In this document: positions 29,356-37,062 of the stretch, in pieces
Position numbering within the stretch: position 1 is the first letter of the stretch
Layout: every line of letters begins with the position of its first letter
Origin: Synechococcus sp. PCC 7335
GTDB taxonomy: Bacteria > Cyanobacteriota > Cyanobacteriia > Phormidesmidales > Phormidesmidaceae
Direction: 5' to 3'
Assembly (NCBI RefSeq): GCF_000155595.1
Contig: NZ_DS989904.1
Coordinates: forward strand, 4,519,987 to 4,583,986
Length of the DNA: 64,000 bases
Program-made: the position numbers and the translations under genes
The notes under the pieces: generated by a model
The model's database searches: none
What the model saw: the letters and a program-made list of their open reading frames with translations, nothing else
Told to the model about the DNA's origin: nothing

Positions 29356-30507
29356 ATGTCTGATCTACGAACGCTAGCGTCTCAATTTGTGGCAGAAGGT
29401 GAAGTGGCTGCGGTCGAACCTTTGGGAAAAGGTAACATCAACAGCACTTTTTTGGTAACTGTGGATTTAGTAACAGCAGAAGGGAAATCACAATCGCGAT
29501 TTGTGCTGCAAAGAATCAACGCGCAGGTGTTCCGGCGACCTGAGCAGGTGATTCAAAACATGGTGGTGCTCGGTGAGCATCTGCGCAATCGTGAAAAGAT
29601 ACAAACCGATGGGCGATCGCCTCATTGGCAAACGCCCCAGATCATTCCAACCACAGACGGGAACCACTTTTGGCAAGACGAAGCTAGAGACTATTGGCGG
29701 GCAATTAGCTTCATTGAGAACTCCCAAGTCCTCGAGACGATTGAAACTCACACCCATGCGCGAGAAGTAGGCTACGGACTAGCCATGTTTCATCGTCTAA
29801 TCAGCAACTTACCCGTCGAAAACCTAGCTGATACGATAGAAGGCTTTCACATTACGCCTACCTACCTAACGCACTACCAGACAGTCCTAAAAGAGTATCA
29901 GACAGGTCATCACCTGGCTGTCCACTCAAACAATCACCTGATCGCCGATCCGAAGACGATTCGCTATTGTATGGAGTTTGTAGAAGCTAGGCGGCAGTGG
30001 GCATCCGTTCTAGAACGGGCCAAAGCAGAGGGCCATCTTCAGCTACGCCCTATCCACGGCGATCCAAAAGTCAACAACATCATGCTCAATCAAGACGGAC
30101 AAGCCGTCAGCTTAATTGATCTAGACACGCTAAAACCCGGTCTAGTTCACTATGACATCGGAGACTGTTTGCGATCGAGCTGCAATCGTCTGGGCGAAGA
30201 AACGGAAGACTGGAAGCAGGTCACTTTCGATACATCGCTAGCAAAAGCCATGTTGGAGGGTTATTTTTCCCTGGCTCATGACTTTCTTACTGAGTACGAC
30301 TACTTGTACATATACGATGCAATTAGGCTAATTGCCTTTGAGCTAGGGCTGAGGTTTTTTACTGATTACTTAGTAGGCAATGTTTACTTCAAAGTAGAGC
30401 ATCCAACCCACAACCTGATGAGGGCGTTGGTGCAGTTTAAGCTCACTGAAAGCATTGAGACTCAGGCCGAAGAGATCGTAGGCATCATTGAGGCCCTCCG
30501 GCAATGA
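29356..30507 (+). CDS. APH-fold sugar kinase, N-acetylhexosamine kinase-like
   Basis: A 383-residue aminoglycoside-phosphotransferase-fold kinase. The N-lobe has VEPLGKGNINSTFLV and RFVLQRINAQVF with the ATP-contacting Lys replaced by Gln-Arg, as is common in this branch. The catalytic loop is RPIHGDPKVNNIML with Asp and Asn in place, and the metal loop is LIDLDTLKPGLVHYDIGDC. This set of motifs is that of the NahK-like group, which phosphorylates GlcNAc or GalNAc at C1. Substrate not proved. The next gene overlaps it by four bases (ATGA), so the two are translated together. Confidence 0.82.
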   Translation: MSDLRTLASQFVAEGEVAAVEPLGKGNINSTFLVTVDLVTAEGKSQSRFVLQRINAQVFRRPEQVIQNMVVLGEHLRNREKIQTDGRSPHWQTPQIIPTTDGNHFWQDEARDYWRAISFIENSQVLETIETHTHAREVGYGLAMFHRLISNLPVENLADTIEGFHITPTYLTHYQTVLKEYQTGHHLAVHSNNHLIADPKTIRYCMEFVEARRQWASVLERAKAEGHLQLRPIHGDPKVNNIMLNQDGQAVSLIDLDTLKPGLVHYDIGDCLRSSCNRLGEETEDWKQVTFDTSLAKAMLEGYFSLAHDFLTEYDYLYIYDAIRLIAFELGLRFFTDYLVGNVYFKVEHPTHNLMRALVQFKLTESIETQAEEIVGIIEALRQ

Positions 30508-31100
30508 GGACCAAGGTATTCTACTTGCGACCCTTCGCAGCGCTTCCTGAGAACATATCCTTATCAATCAGTGGCAGGGTGACATTGGAAGAGACCTGGC
30601 TCACGATTGCTTACTCGCTCAGTGGTGATTGGGAGCAAGCTGTGATCCTACCTTCAAGATCACAGCCCTCAAGATCACAGCCTTCAAGATCCAAAAGAGA
30701 GCTAGAAGGGGCCAGACGCGATCGCCTTTGGGAACAGACCTGCTTTGAGTTCTTCTTAGCCTGGGGGTCCAAACCAACTATCCATACCCCCTATTGGGAA
30801 TTCAATCTTTCACCCTCTGGAGACTGGAATGTCTTTTCGCTAGAGAGCTATCGGCAAGGCCCAAAGGAAGAAGCAGCTATTTCTCATCTACCTCTTGAAG
30901 TAGAAAGAAAATCGAAGAGCTTCCGTTTGAATCTACATCGCACGGATGTCAGTAGTTTGGTGAGTGCTAATCAACCGTTGTGGCTGGGGGTAAGCGCAGT
31001 TGTCCTCCTCGAAACGGGCAGACAAACGTTTTGGGCGATCGCTCATCCTGCCCCAGAACCAGACTTTCATCATCCTGGCAGCTTCGTCCTAGCGCTATGA
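30504..31100 (+). CDS. DOMON-like domain protein
   Basis: A 198-residue beta-rich protein that I assign to the DOMON-like group: RRDRLWEQTCFEFFLAWG, YWEFNLSPSGDWNVFSL and FWAIAHPAPEPDFHHPGSF are the recurrent pieces. DOMON-like domains bind carbohydrate or heme, but no heme ligands stand out and there is no signal peptide. Translation is coupled to the kinase gene by an ATGA overlap. The Ser-Arg-Ser-Gln-Pro repeats near residue 50 come from 15-bp tandem units and interrupt the domain. Confidence 0.72.
   Translation: MRTKVFYLRPFAALPENISLSISGRVTLEETWLTIAYSLSGDWEQAVILPSRSQPSRSQPSRSKRELEGARRDRLWEQTCFEFFLAWGSKPTIHTPYWEFNLSPSGDWNVFSLESYRQGPKEEAAISHLPLEVERKSKSFRLNLHRTDVSSLVSANQPLWLGVSAVVLLETGRQTFWAIAHPAPEPDFHHPGSFVLAL
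30651..30695. repeat. Three 15-bp in-frame tandem units
   Basis: ccttcaagatcacag repeated three times, the last copy degenerate, encoding PSRSQ repeats in the DOMON-like protein. Confidence 0.9.
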
Positions 31101-31166
31101 CGACAGTAAAGACTATTGTTAAAGACACCCTCTTTTAATACATAGCCTTTCAAAATAAAACTAGCC

Positions 31167-31439
31167 ATGCCTGTCCCCTATCAAGGTCAATCGGTGGCCA
31201 AAACTATCTTCCTGCTATCGTCTGCCGTAGGCTGGCTGATCGTGGGAGCCTCGCTAATCTATTTAGTTCCCACAGCGATTGATCGGATCAGCCCTTCCCC
31301 CACCTCACAAATCTGGATGGAAACCTTAGGCCGCAGTGGCTACAATCCTCAGCTAGCTATCGTAGCAGGGGGTATAGCATTTGTGGTCACAGTAGCTGGC
31401 AATGCCTTTTGGTACTATAAATTCGAAGGTAAGTTTTGA
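31167..31439 (+). CDS. Small membrane protein, 90 aa
   Basis: Two hydrophobic helices at about 11-32 (FLLSSAVGWLIVGASLIYLV) and 61-80 (LAIVAGGIAFVVTVAGNAFW) with a short loop. Family not recognised. It follows the DOMON-like gene by 66 bp and precedes the racemase gene by 12 bp on the same strand, so it probably belongs to the same transcript. Confidence 0.65.
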   Translation: MPVPYQGQSVAKTIFLLSSAVGWLIVGASLIYLVPTAIDRISPSPTSQIWMETLGRSGYNPQLAIVAGGIAFVVTVAGNAFWYYKFEGKF

Positions 31440-31451
31440 ACAGCAGCTTTA

Positions 31452-32165
31452 ATGAAGACCATCGGCTTGCTCGGCGGCATGAGTTGGGAATCGACCATCG
31501 AATATTATCGCTTGCTAAACGAGATCGTAAGAACTGAGCTAGGTGGGCTACATTCGGCCAAGATCCTAATGTACTCGGTCGATTTTGAAGAGCTAGTGGC
31601 GCTAAAGCATAAGGACGCCTGGCCTGAGATCGCTAACCTGTTAGCCACCGCAGCAGCTCAGCTAGAAGGCGCTGGCGCAGAGTGCATACTCCTAGCAACT
31701 AACACAATGCATAAAGTGGCAGAGGCGATCACACTTTCTACGACCATTCCTCTTATTCATATTGCTGATGCCACCGCTGATGAAATCAAACGGCATGCCA
31801 TTCAACGAGTAGGGCTTTTGGGTACCCGATTCACAATGGAAGAGTCTTTCTACAAAGGTAGGCTAGTCAATCAGCACGGACTAACCGTACAGGTTCCAAA
31901 CGAAATAGAGCGTCATGCTATTCATGACATCATCTACAATGAGCTTTGTTTAGGGCAAACCCGACCAGCATCGCGCGATCAGTTCCGTGCAGTCATCTCG
32001 AATCTAGTCGATTCCGGCGCAGAGGCGATTATTTTAGGTTGTACAGAGATTGGATTACTTATCAAAAAAGAAGATAGCACTGTGCCACTATTCGACACTA
32101 CCGCTATTCATGCCAAAGCTGCCGCTCAATGGGCGATTAAGTCAGATCACCGCATCAAAAGCTGA
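31452..32165 (+). CDS. Aspartate/glutamate racemase family protein
   Basis: PLP-independent racemase fold. The two catalytic-cysteine regions are ILLATNTMHKVAEA, where the usual Cys is replaced by Thr, and IILGCTEIGLLI with the Cys intact. This Thr/Cys arrangement is seen in the YgeA-like branch that acts on other amino acids. It opens MKTIGLLGGMSWESTIEYYR as the family does; 237 residues is normal. Cytoplasmic. Twelve bases separate it from the small membrane-protein gene. Confidence 0.85.
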   Translation: MKTIGLLGGMSWESTIEYYRLLNEIVRTELGGLHSAKILMYSVDFEELVALKHKDAWPEIANLLATAAAQLEGAGAECILLATNTMHKVAEAITLSTTIPLIHIADATADEIKRHAIQRVGLLGTRFTMEESFYKGRLVNQHGLTVQVPNEIERHAIHDIIYNELCLGQTRPASRDQFRAVISNLVDSGAEAIILGCTEIGLLIKKEDSTVPLFDTTAIHAKAAAQWAIKSDHRIKS

Positions 32166-33537
32166 GTTGGCATCAAGTACTAACCGAAATGTCTATTGAG
32201 CATATTGACATTGAGCATACTGACTAAGTGTGAACTCTGAAGACTTCTTAAGGTTTCTAATTTTGGTTAAGCAAGCATGCTAGGTTCTACTATGATATGT
32301 ATAGCGTATATCTACTTTCCGGCCCCCGAAGGCGATGTGTCTTCCCCAACAACACTAGATTCTGCATCGTATACAGCCCCATTTGAATAGTTAGAGGCTG
32401 ATAATCCTCTAACTCACTCAGAATTACAATGTCATACAGATAATCCTTCTCATTGGGAACTGCCCCTTCCTAGGGTTGATGTTTGAACTTGCGAAAGTAT
32501 CTAGTATCTATCTTCAACGGACTTGAAAACGGACTTGAATGGGTAGTGAATGCCTTTTGCTATCTAATTGTCTAAAGGCAAAAGATAAAAAGGGCTAGAA
32601 GTAGAGATTGAACAATATATCCAAAAGTGGATATGTTGATTGTGCCTATTTTCGTACTTACCTATTTCGGCTTACTTCCCCAATAGTGCGCCTTTATCCT
32701 GTTTAAACTTATGTATCTGAGCCTACAGAAGCCTTACCAAGAGTGAACTTGACTAGTGAAAACCAGGTAAGCTAGCCGCTTATCTTGGTAGGAGATAGCT
32801 GATCAGGTCTCCTGACAGATGTTTGCTTACCCAGTTGAGTCTTACTGTGTTGTAGGTGCATTCTTAGACAAGTCTATTCTCGGAAGTATCTAGTCGATGA
32901 GACTAGCCTAATGACTCTTCTTCCGTTCTACTACTTGTCATGCGTTTTATGAAACATGTTTTATGACAATGTTCGGTGATTACACCGTGAAACTACCACC
33001 AAGTTGCTATCTAGATTTTGGCATTATATGAAAGCATCTAAAGCGAAGACAAGGCCAATTGCACAAAGGCTCTCAGCTGTTTCTAACTTTGAACTCAGGG
33101 TTTTCTCTAGCTGTGTTGTTACGCTAGTCAAAAGTATTTGGTAAAAAGTATCTGACATTAGCCCCTTTTCCAAATCTTCTTAGCCGCTCTAGTAAGTCAA
33201 GTCAGCAGGCTGGAAAATTACTAAACCAAAGTAGATGTTTGAAGTTGATGTAAAAAAGCCAGTGTAGAAGTTACTGCAACCGACAGTAATTACAAACTAC
33301 CTTTCATCAGCTTACTTCAAATTAATCAGAGGACGGTAAGTCTCACGCCAAAAAGACTTAAAAAATGCTAATCTAAACTCATAACGATTACGAGTAAGCG
33401 GTTTACTCATTACCTGTTGTCAGCGGTAGTCAGCAGACGTAACTTTCTACAGTAGAGCGAGCAGAAAAGTGTTGGTTGTCTGCTTTGCCCTTTAGTTTGA
33501 ACGTAAGAAATTCTTTCATTGATAGAGGCCCCGGAAC
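32166..33537. other. Gene-free region, 1372 bp, upstream of the sigma factor
   Basis: I find no protein gene or tRNA. A 15-bp unit repeats twice at 32196-32225 and a 12-bp unit near 32505-32535. A small palindrome, gagtaa then ttactc, is at about 33392-33408. It is large enough to contain a small RNA or a long sigma-factor leader; neither is shown by the sequence. Confidence 0.5.
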
Positions 33538-34710
33538 ATGGCTAAGGACACAGAAAAAATCAAAGCAACCCAGGGCGTTGACAACATGCAGCTGCAGCAT
33601 GCTACTAGCACACTAGCCGTTCAGGAGAAGAGTATGACTGACGTAAAACAAACGGCAACTAAAGTTAAGAGAACAACTAAAGCGAAGAAAACTACCACAA
33701 AGAAGGCTGCTACTAAGAAATCTACTTCCACAAAGACCAAGCCAGTATATACAACAGACGCTGTACGCTCCTATCTTCACGAAATTGGTCGGGTGCCGCT
33801 GCTTAGTCACGAAGATGAGATCGTATTGGGTAAGCAGGTACAGAAAATGATGGCTTTATTAGCTATCAAAGAAGAGTTAGCTGCCAAGCTATCTGAAGCT
33901 GAAGGTGAAGAGGCCGAAGTTTCTAACGCTGACTGGGCTGCCGCGGCGAGCATTCCAGAGTCTGAGTTGGATCATCATATGCGCCGTGGTCAGCGCTCAA
34001 AGCGTAAAATGATTGAAGCCAATCTGCGGTTAGTGGTTGCGGTGGCTAAGAAGTACCAGAAGCGTAATTTAGAGTTTCTAGACCTTATTCAGGAAGGGAC
34101 TTTGGGCCTAGAGCGTGGGGTAGAAAAGTTTGACCCGATGAAGGGATACAAATTCTCAACCTATGCCTACTGGTGGATTCGTCAGGCAATTACTCGGGCG
34201 ATCGCTCAGCAAGCTCGTACCATCCGCCTGCCAATTCACATCACCGAAAAGCTCAACAAGATCAAACGCGTTCAGCGTGAGCTCTCTCAAAAGCTAGGTC
34301 GTAGCCCAAATGCGGCTGAGATCGGCCAGGAACTAGAGCTAGAGCCCAAGCAAGTTCGAGAGTATCTCTCTATTGCTAGGCAGCCAATCTCCCTTGATGT
34401 TCGCATTGGTGACAACCAGGATACTGAGCTTCAAGATCTGTTGGAAGATGATGGTGCCTCACCAGAAGATTACACAGTGCAGCAGTCGCTTCGCTCTGAT
34501 ATCTTCAGGATGCTCTCAGAGCTGACTTCCCAGCAGCAAGAGGTGATCAATCTACGCTTTGGGTTAGCAGATGGGAATCCCCTTTCTCTGGCAAAAGTCG
34601 GTCAGCGTATGGGTATCAGTCGTGAGCGCGTCCGTCAGCTAGAGCAGCAGGCACTTAAGCACTTACGTCGTCGCAAGGCGAGTATCAACGGCTACCTAGC
34701 CGCTGGCTAG
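33538..34710 (+). CDS. Group 2 sigma-70 factor (SigB/C/D/E type)
   Basis: RNA polymerase sigma subunit of the RpoD family. Region 1.2 is YTTDAVRSYLHEIGRVPLL. Regions 2.1-2.4 run from about 160 (LRLVVAVAKKYQKRNLEFLD, then TYAYWWIRQAITRAIAQQ). Region 3 includes LPIHITEKLNKIKRVQRELS. Region 4 ends GISRERVRQLEQQALKHLRR. DVRIGDNQDTELQDLLED and HITEKLNKIK are the forms used by group 2 factors; the group 1 SigA forms differ. It is therefore an alternative, stress- or carbon/nitrogen-responsive type, but I cannot choose the letter. The first 60 residues are an unusual Lys/Thr/Ala-rich tail (KAKKTTTKKAATKKST). A 1.37 kb gene-free region precedes it. Confidence 0.9.
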   Translation: MAKDTEKIKATQGVDNMQLQHATSTLAVQEKSMTDVKQTATKVKRTTKAKKTTTKKAATKKSTSTKTKPVYTTDAVRSYLHEIGRVPLLSHEDEIVLGKQVQKMMALLAIKEELAAKLSEAEGEEAEVSNADWAAAASIPESELDHHMRRGQRSKRKMIEANLRLVVAVAKKYQKRNLEFLDLIQEGTLGLERGVEKFDPMKGYKFSTYAYWWIRQAITRAIAQQARTIRLPIHITEKLNKIKRVQRELSQKLGRSPNAAEIGQELELEPKQVREYLSIARQPISLDVRIGDNQDTELQDLLEDDGASPEDYTVQQSLRSDIFRMLSELTSQQQEVINLRFGLADGNPLSLAKVGQRMGISRERVRQLEQQALKHLRRRKASINGYLAAG

Positions 34711-34717
34711 TGAATAG

Positions 34718-34741
34718 ACGCTTACTGGACAAGCGTTTTTC
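34718..34741 (+). terminator. Intrinsic terminator of the sigma factor gene
   Basis: acgctt (34718-34723) pairs with aagcgt (34731-34736) and is followed directly by a run of T. It lies 8 bp after the stop codon. Confidence 0.6.
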
Positions 34742-34775
34742 TAACCTTTTGAAGTAAAACGACCGCAAGCAAATG

Positions 34776-34809
34776 GAAGCGGATAGAAGTACACTCTTCT
34801 ATCCGCTTC
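34776..34809. terminator. Perfect 14-bp hairpin between convergent genes
   Basis: gaagcggatagaag (34776-34789) and cttctatccgcttc (34796-34809) are exact complements around a six-base loop. Located between the sigma factor and the PHP gene, so a bidirectional terminator is likely. Confidence 0.75.
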
Positions 34810-34830
34810 TGTATTCTTAATCACCAGTGA

Positions 34831-35667
34831 CTATGCATAAATTTCTTTGAGGCTGCTGGCTGCTAGCTTAATCGGTGTGAGTAAATCGAGTGGTAGCGCT
34901 AAAGCGTTCAGGTCTTTAAAATCTGGATGCTTCTCTTTCTTAGGTCCGTGATAATCGCTGCCACCAGTTACCAGTAAATTGTGAGCTTGACAGTATTCTT
35001 CTAGTTTGCGAGTTTGGCTGACGCTGTGTGTTGGATGGTAGACCTCTATACCCATTAACCCAGCTTCTATTAGCTCAGGCAAAACAGTTTCAACAGTACC
35101 GCCTCGAAAGATCCAAGGATGTGCCCAGACCGGAACCGCCCCACAGCTCAGCAAAAGTTCGATGCCTTCTTGAGCGGTGAACTTTTCGTATGGAACATAG
35201 GCCGGACCGTCATCCTTAAGGAAGCGATCAAAGGCTTCTCTGTGCGAGCTAACGTGACCTGCTTGTCTAAGAGCCGTCGCGATATGGGGGCGTCCAGGAG
35301 CCATTGCGCTTGACATATCGAGAAGTTCGATAGGATAGCCCAGCTCAGCGAGCTTATCAGCCATTTTGCGAGCCCGACGCTTACGGCCTTCGACCCGTTC
35401 TTGCAGGGGGGCGGCTAGGCGATCTGGGTCTGGATAGAAGCCAAGAATATGCAGCGATCGCCCGTTGTACACAGTGCTCAGCTCTAGCCCCGGAACAATC
35501 TCTAAATCAAATGGCCTTGCGGCTTCTGTAGCCTCTACCCAACCTGCCATCGTGTCGTGATCGGTAATAGCTAGCGCTTTCACGCCCTGTTCGGCAGCGA
35601 AATTCACTAGCTCTGTAGGCGTCAGGCTACCGTCTGAACAAGTGGTGTGGCTATGAAGTTCGAGCAT
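34831..35667 (-). CDS. PHP-domain phosphoesterase, RNase AM/YciV-like
   Basis: Metal-dependent phosphoesterase. The N-terminus ELHSHTTCSDGSLTPTELV carries the HxH pair of the PHP active site, then ALAITDHDTMAGW, VPGLELSTVY, VWAHPWIF and VTGGSDYHGPKK near the C-terminus supply the remaining metal ligands. Length 278 residues fits the TrpH/YciV group, where the enzyme is a 5'-3' exonuclease or 3',5'-nucleotide bisphosphate phosphatase. Such enzymes can remove PAP, a by-product of CysH and sulfotransferases; whether this one does is unknown. Confidence 0.9.
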   Translation of the reverse strand: MLELHSHTTCSDGSLTPTELVNFAAEQGVKALAITDHDTMAGWVEATEAARPFDLEIVPGLELSTVYNGRSLHILGFYPDPDRLAAPLQERVEGRKRRARKMADKLAELGYPIELLDMSSAMAPGRPHIATALRQAGHVSSHREAFDRFLKDDGPAYVPYEKFTAQEGIELLLSCGAVPVWAHPWIFRGGTVETVLPELIEAGLMGIEVYHPTHSVSQTRKLEEYCQAHNLLVTGGSDYHGPKKEKHPDFKDLNALALPLDLLTPIKLAASSLKEIYA

Positions 35668-35750
35668 GTTCGAAGAAAGAAAAGGAAAAAGGCATAAACC
35701 GCGCTGCTAAGATTGCTGCTGTATGATTTAGCTGTGAATCGCTGTTTACC

Positions 35751-36239
35751 ATGATACAAGGAATACAGGAAATACAGCCGTGGCTGAGTGAGGCAACAGA
35801 ACGCCTACGACTCGAGTTCGATCCTGAGAAAATTATCCTGTTTGGTTCCTGGGCATGTGGAGATGCCACTCGGCGTTCTGACATCGATCTGTTTATGGTG
35901 TGGCGATGTGAAATCGGCCCTTTAGACCGGATTGGGAAAGTGTTAGATCTGCTATCAGACGCGCCTAGAACAGTAGATGCAATCGTGTATACGCCATCAG
36001 AGCTATTGCGCTGTCAACACAGACCCTTTATTGCCCAGCTGCTAAAGGAGGGCAAGATTTTGTATGAGCGGAGCGAAGCGGCACTAGATAAACTCTATAT
36101 CCCTACTCGCTACCCTGATGCCTTAGCTGAGCTTACGCCTGCTGAAGCTTTTACTCAGCGGGAGGCAAAAGCTGCGATCACATCTGCACAGAAGATTATC
36201 AGCCGCGTCGAAGCGCGTATTCATGGCATCACCTCATAG
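35751..36239 (+). CDS. Minimal nucleotidyltransferase with a leftover HEPN tail
   Basis: Residues about 15-110 form an MNT-type nucleotidyltransferase: LRLEFDPEKIILFGSWACGDAT followed by RRSDIDLFMVW, with the GSxAxGxxxxxSDIDL signature and two catalytic Asp. After the usual MNT ending (LLKEGKILYER) the protein continues LDKLYIPTRYPDALAELTPAEAF and a helix, which is the C-terminal tail of a HEPN toxin, not of an MNT. The HEPN core with its Rx4-6H motif is missing. This looks like an in-frame deletion that fused the antitoxin MNT gene to the end of its HEPN partner. The MNT domain may still be active. Confidence 0.75.
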   Translation: MIQGIQEIQPWLSEATERLRLEFDPEKIILFGSWACGDATRRSDIDLFMVWRCEIGPLDRIGKVLDLLSDAPRTVDAIVYTPSELLRCQHRPFIAQLLKEGKILYERSEAALDKLYIPTRYPDALAELTPAEAFTQREAKAAITSAQKIISRVEARIHGITS

Positions 36240-37062
36240 CCGCAATATCAGCCTCTCGAAGCTCAACAATAGGTGCGAGATAGGCCGCTTCTTTTTCGCT
36301 TCCGACTTTGCAGGCAAGCTGATCAACCGCTAACAGGTCGTTTCCCCATATCACTTGACCAATCTCAAAGCTGTCACCTTTATCGGGCCTGTAGTCGTGG
36401 CTGATGAACTTGCGATCACAGTCCACAACTCCACCGTCAAACAAATGCCCAACACTGAAATACACATCTTGCAGAACCAACGGCACAGACGGACGATGTA
36501 GCTGACCGCGCGAATGGGGACTGCGAGCCCTATATTTCTCTCTAGGAAACAGGCCGTAGAGATTTTTGAGCGAGGCAGAGATCAGATCTCTACCTTTCAA
36601 ACTAGTTTTTTTGAAAGCGCTCACAGAAATTCGACAATCTACCTCCTGTAGCAGCTTCGGTGCCCACATTGTCTTGAAGCGAATAGGCTCAGGTAGTCGA
36701 TTAGGATATTCAATGCACTCTAATTCGTCTGCGTTAAGTAGCCGAACGCCTTCGGTTAGCATAGGCGACAAACCATTTTTGACAGCAATATCAGCTAGCG
36801 AAACTTTAGAACAAACGCCTTCGACAATGAGAATTTCGGCAGTGGGGTTAGCACTTCGCAGCCCTGCTATTACTTTTCTCAAGACCGTCATACTGACCGT
36901 TACCGGTGGCCCCACAGGATAGCCAAGATTGGGTTTCACAAGAATTCGCTTCGCCGCTTTGGCATTAGGGGGTGGCGAATAGATAAAATTTGCTGTAGCA
37001 GCCGTTTGAGTGATGGCTTGAGCAGTGTTTTGAAGCGGGTGAGATTGAGCGATGGCTTTCAA
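36229..37062 (-). CDS. DUF362 family protein
   Basis: DUF362 proteins of unknown enzymatic role, often near iron-sulfur or cofactor genes. Seen here: RILVKPNLGYPVGPPVTVS, the long central block around ILIVEGVCSKVSLADIA, CRISVSAFKKTSLKGRDLIS, SASLKNLYGLFPREKYR, and VVDCDRKFISHDYRPDKGDS. The frame stays open to an ATG at 37242, which would overlap folP by about 190 bases. I prefer the TTG at 37062, giving (M)KAIAQSHPLQN, the form I expect for cyanobacterial members. Even so its start overlaps the divergent folP start by 11 bases. No cluster-binding cysteine motif is attached. Confidence 0.75.
   Translation of the reverse strand: MKAIAQSHPLQNTAQAITQTAATANFIYSPPPNAKAAKRILVKPNLGYPVGPPVTVSMTVLRKVIAGLRSANPTAEILIVEGVCSKVSLADIAVKNGLSPMLTEGVRLLNADELECIEYPNRLPEPIRFKTMWAPKLLQEVDCRISVSAFKKTSLKGRDLISASLKNLYGLFPREKYRARSPHSRGQLHRPSVPLVLQDVYFSVGHLFDGGVVDCDRKFISHDYRPDKGDSFEIGQVIWGNDLLAVDQLACKVGSEKEAAYLAPIVELREADIAAMR

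Noticed and set aside
35651-35884. A Ser/Arg-rich minus-strand frame upstream of the PHP gene
   Set aside because: Antisense to the nucleotidyltransferase gene and without protein features.
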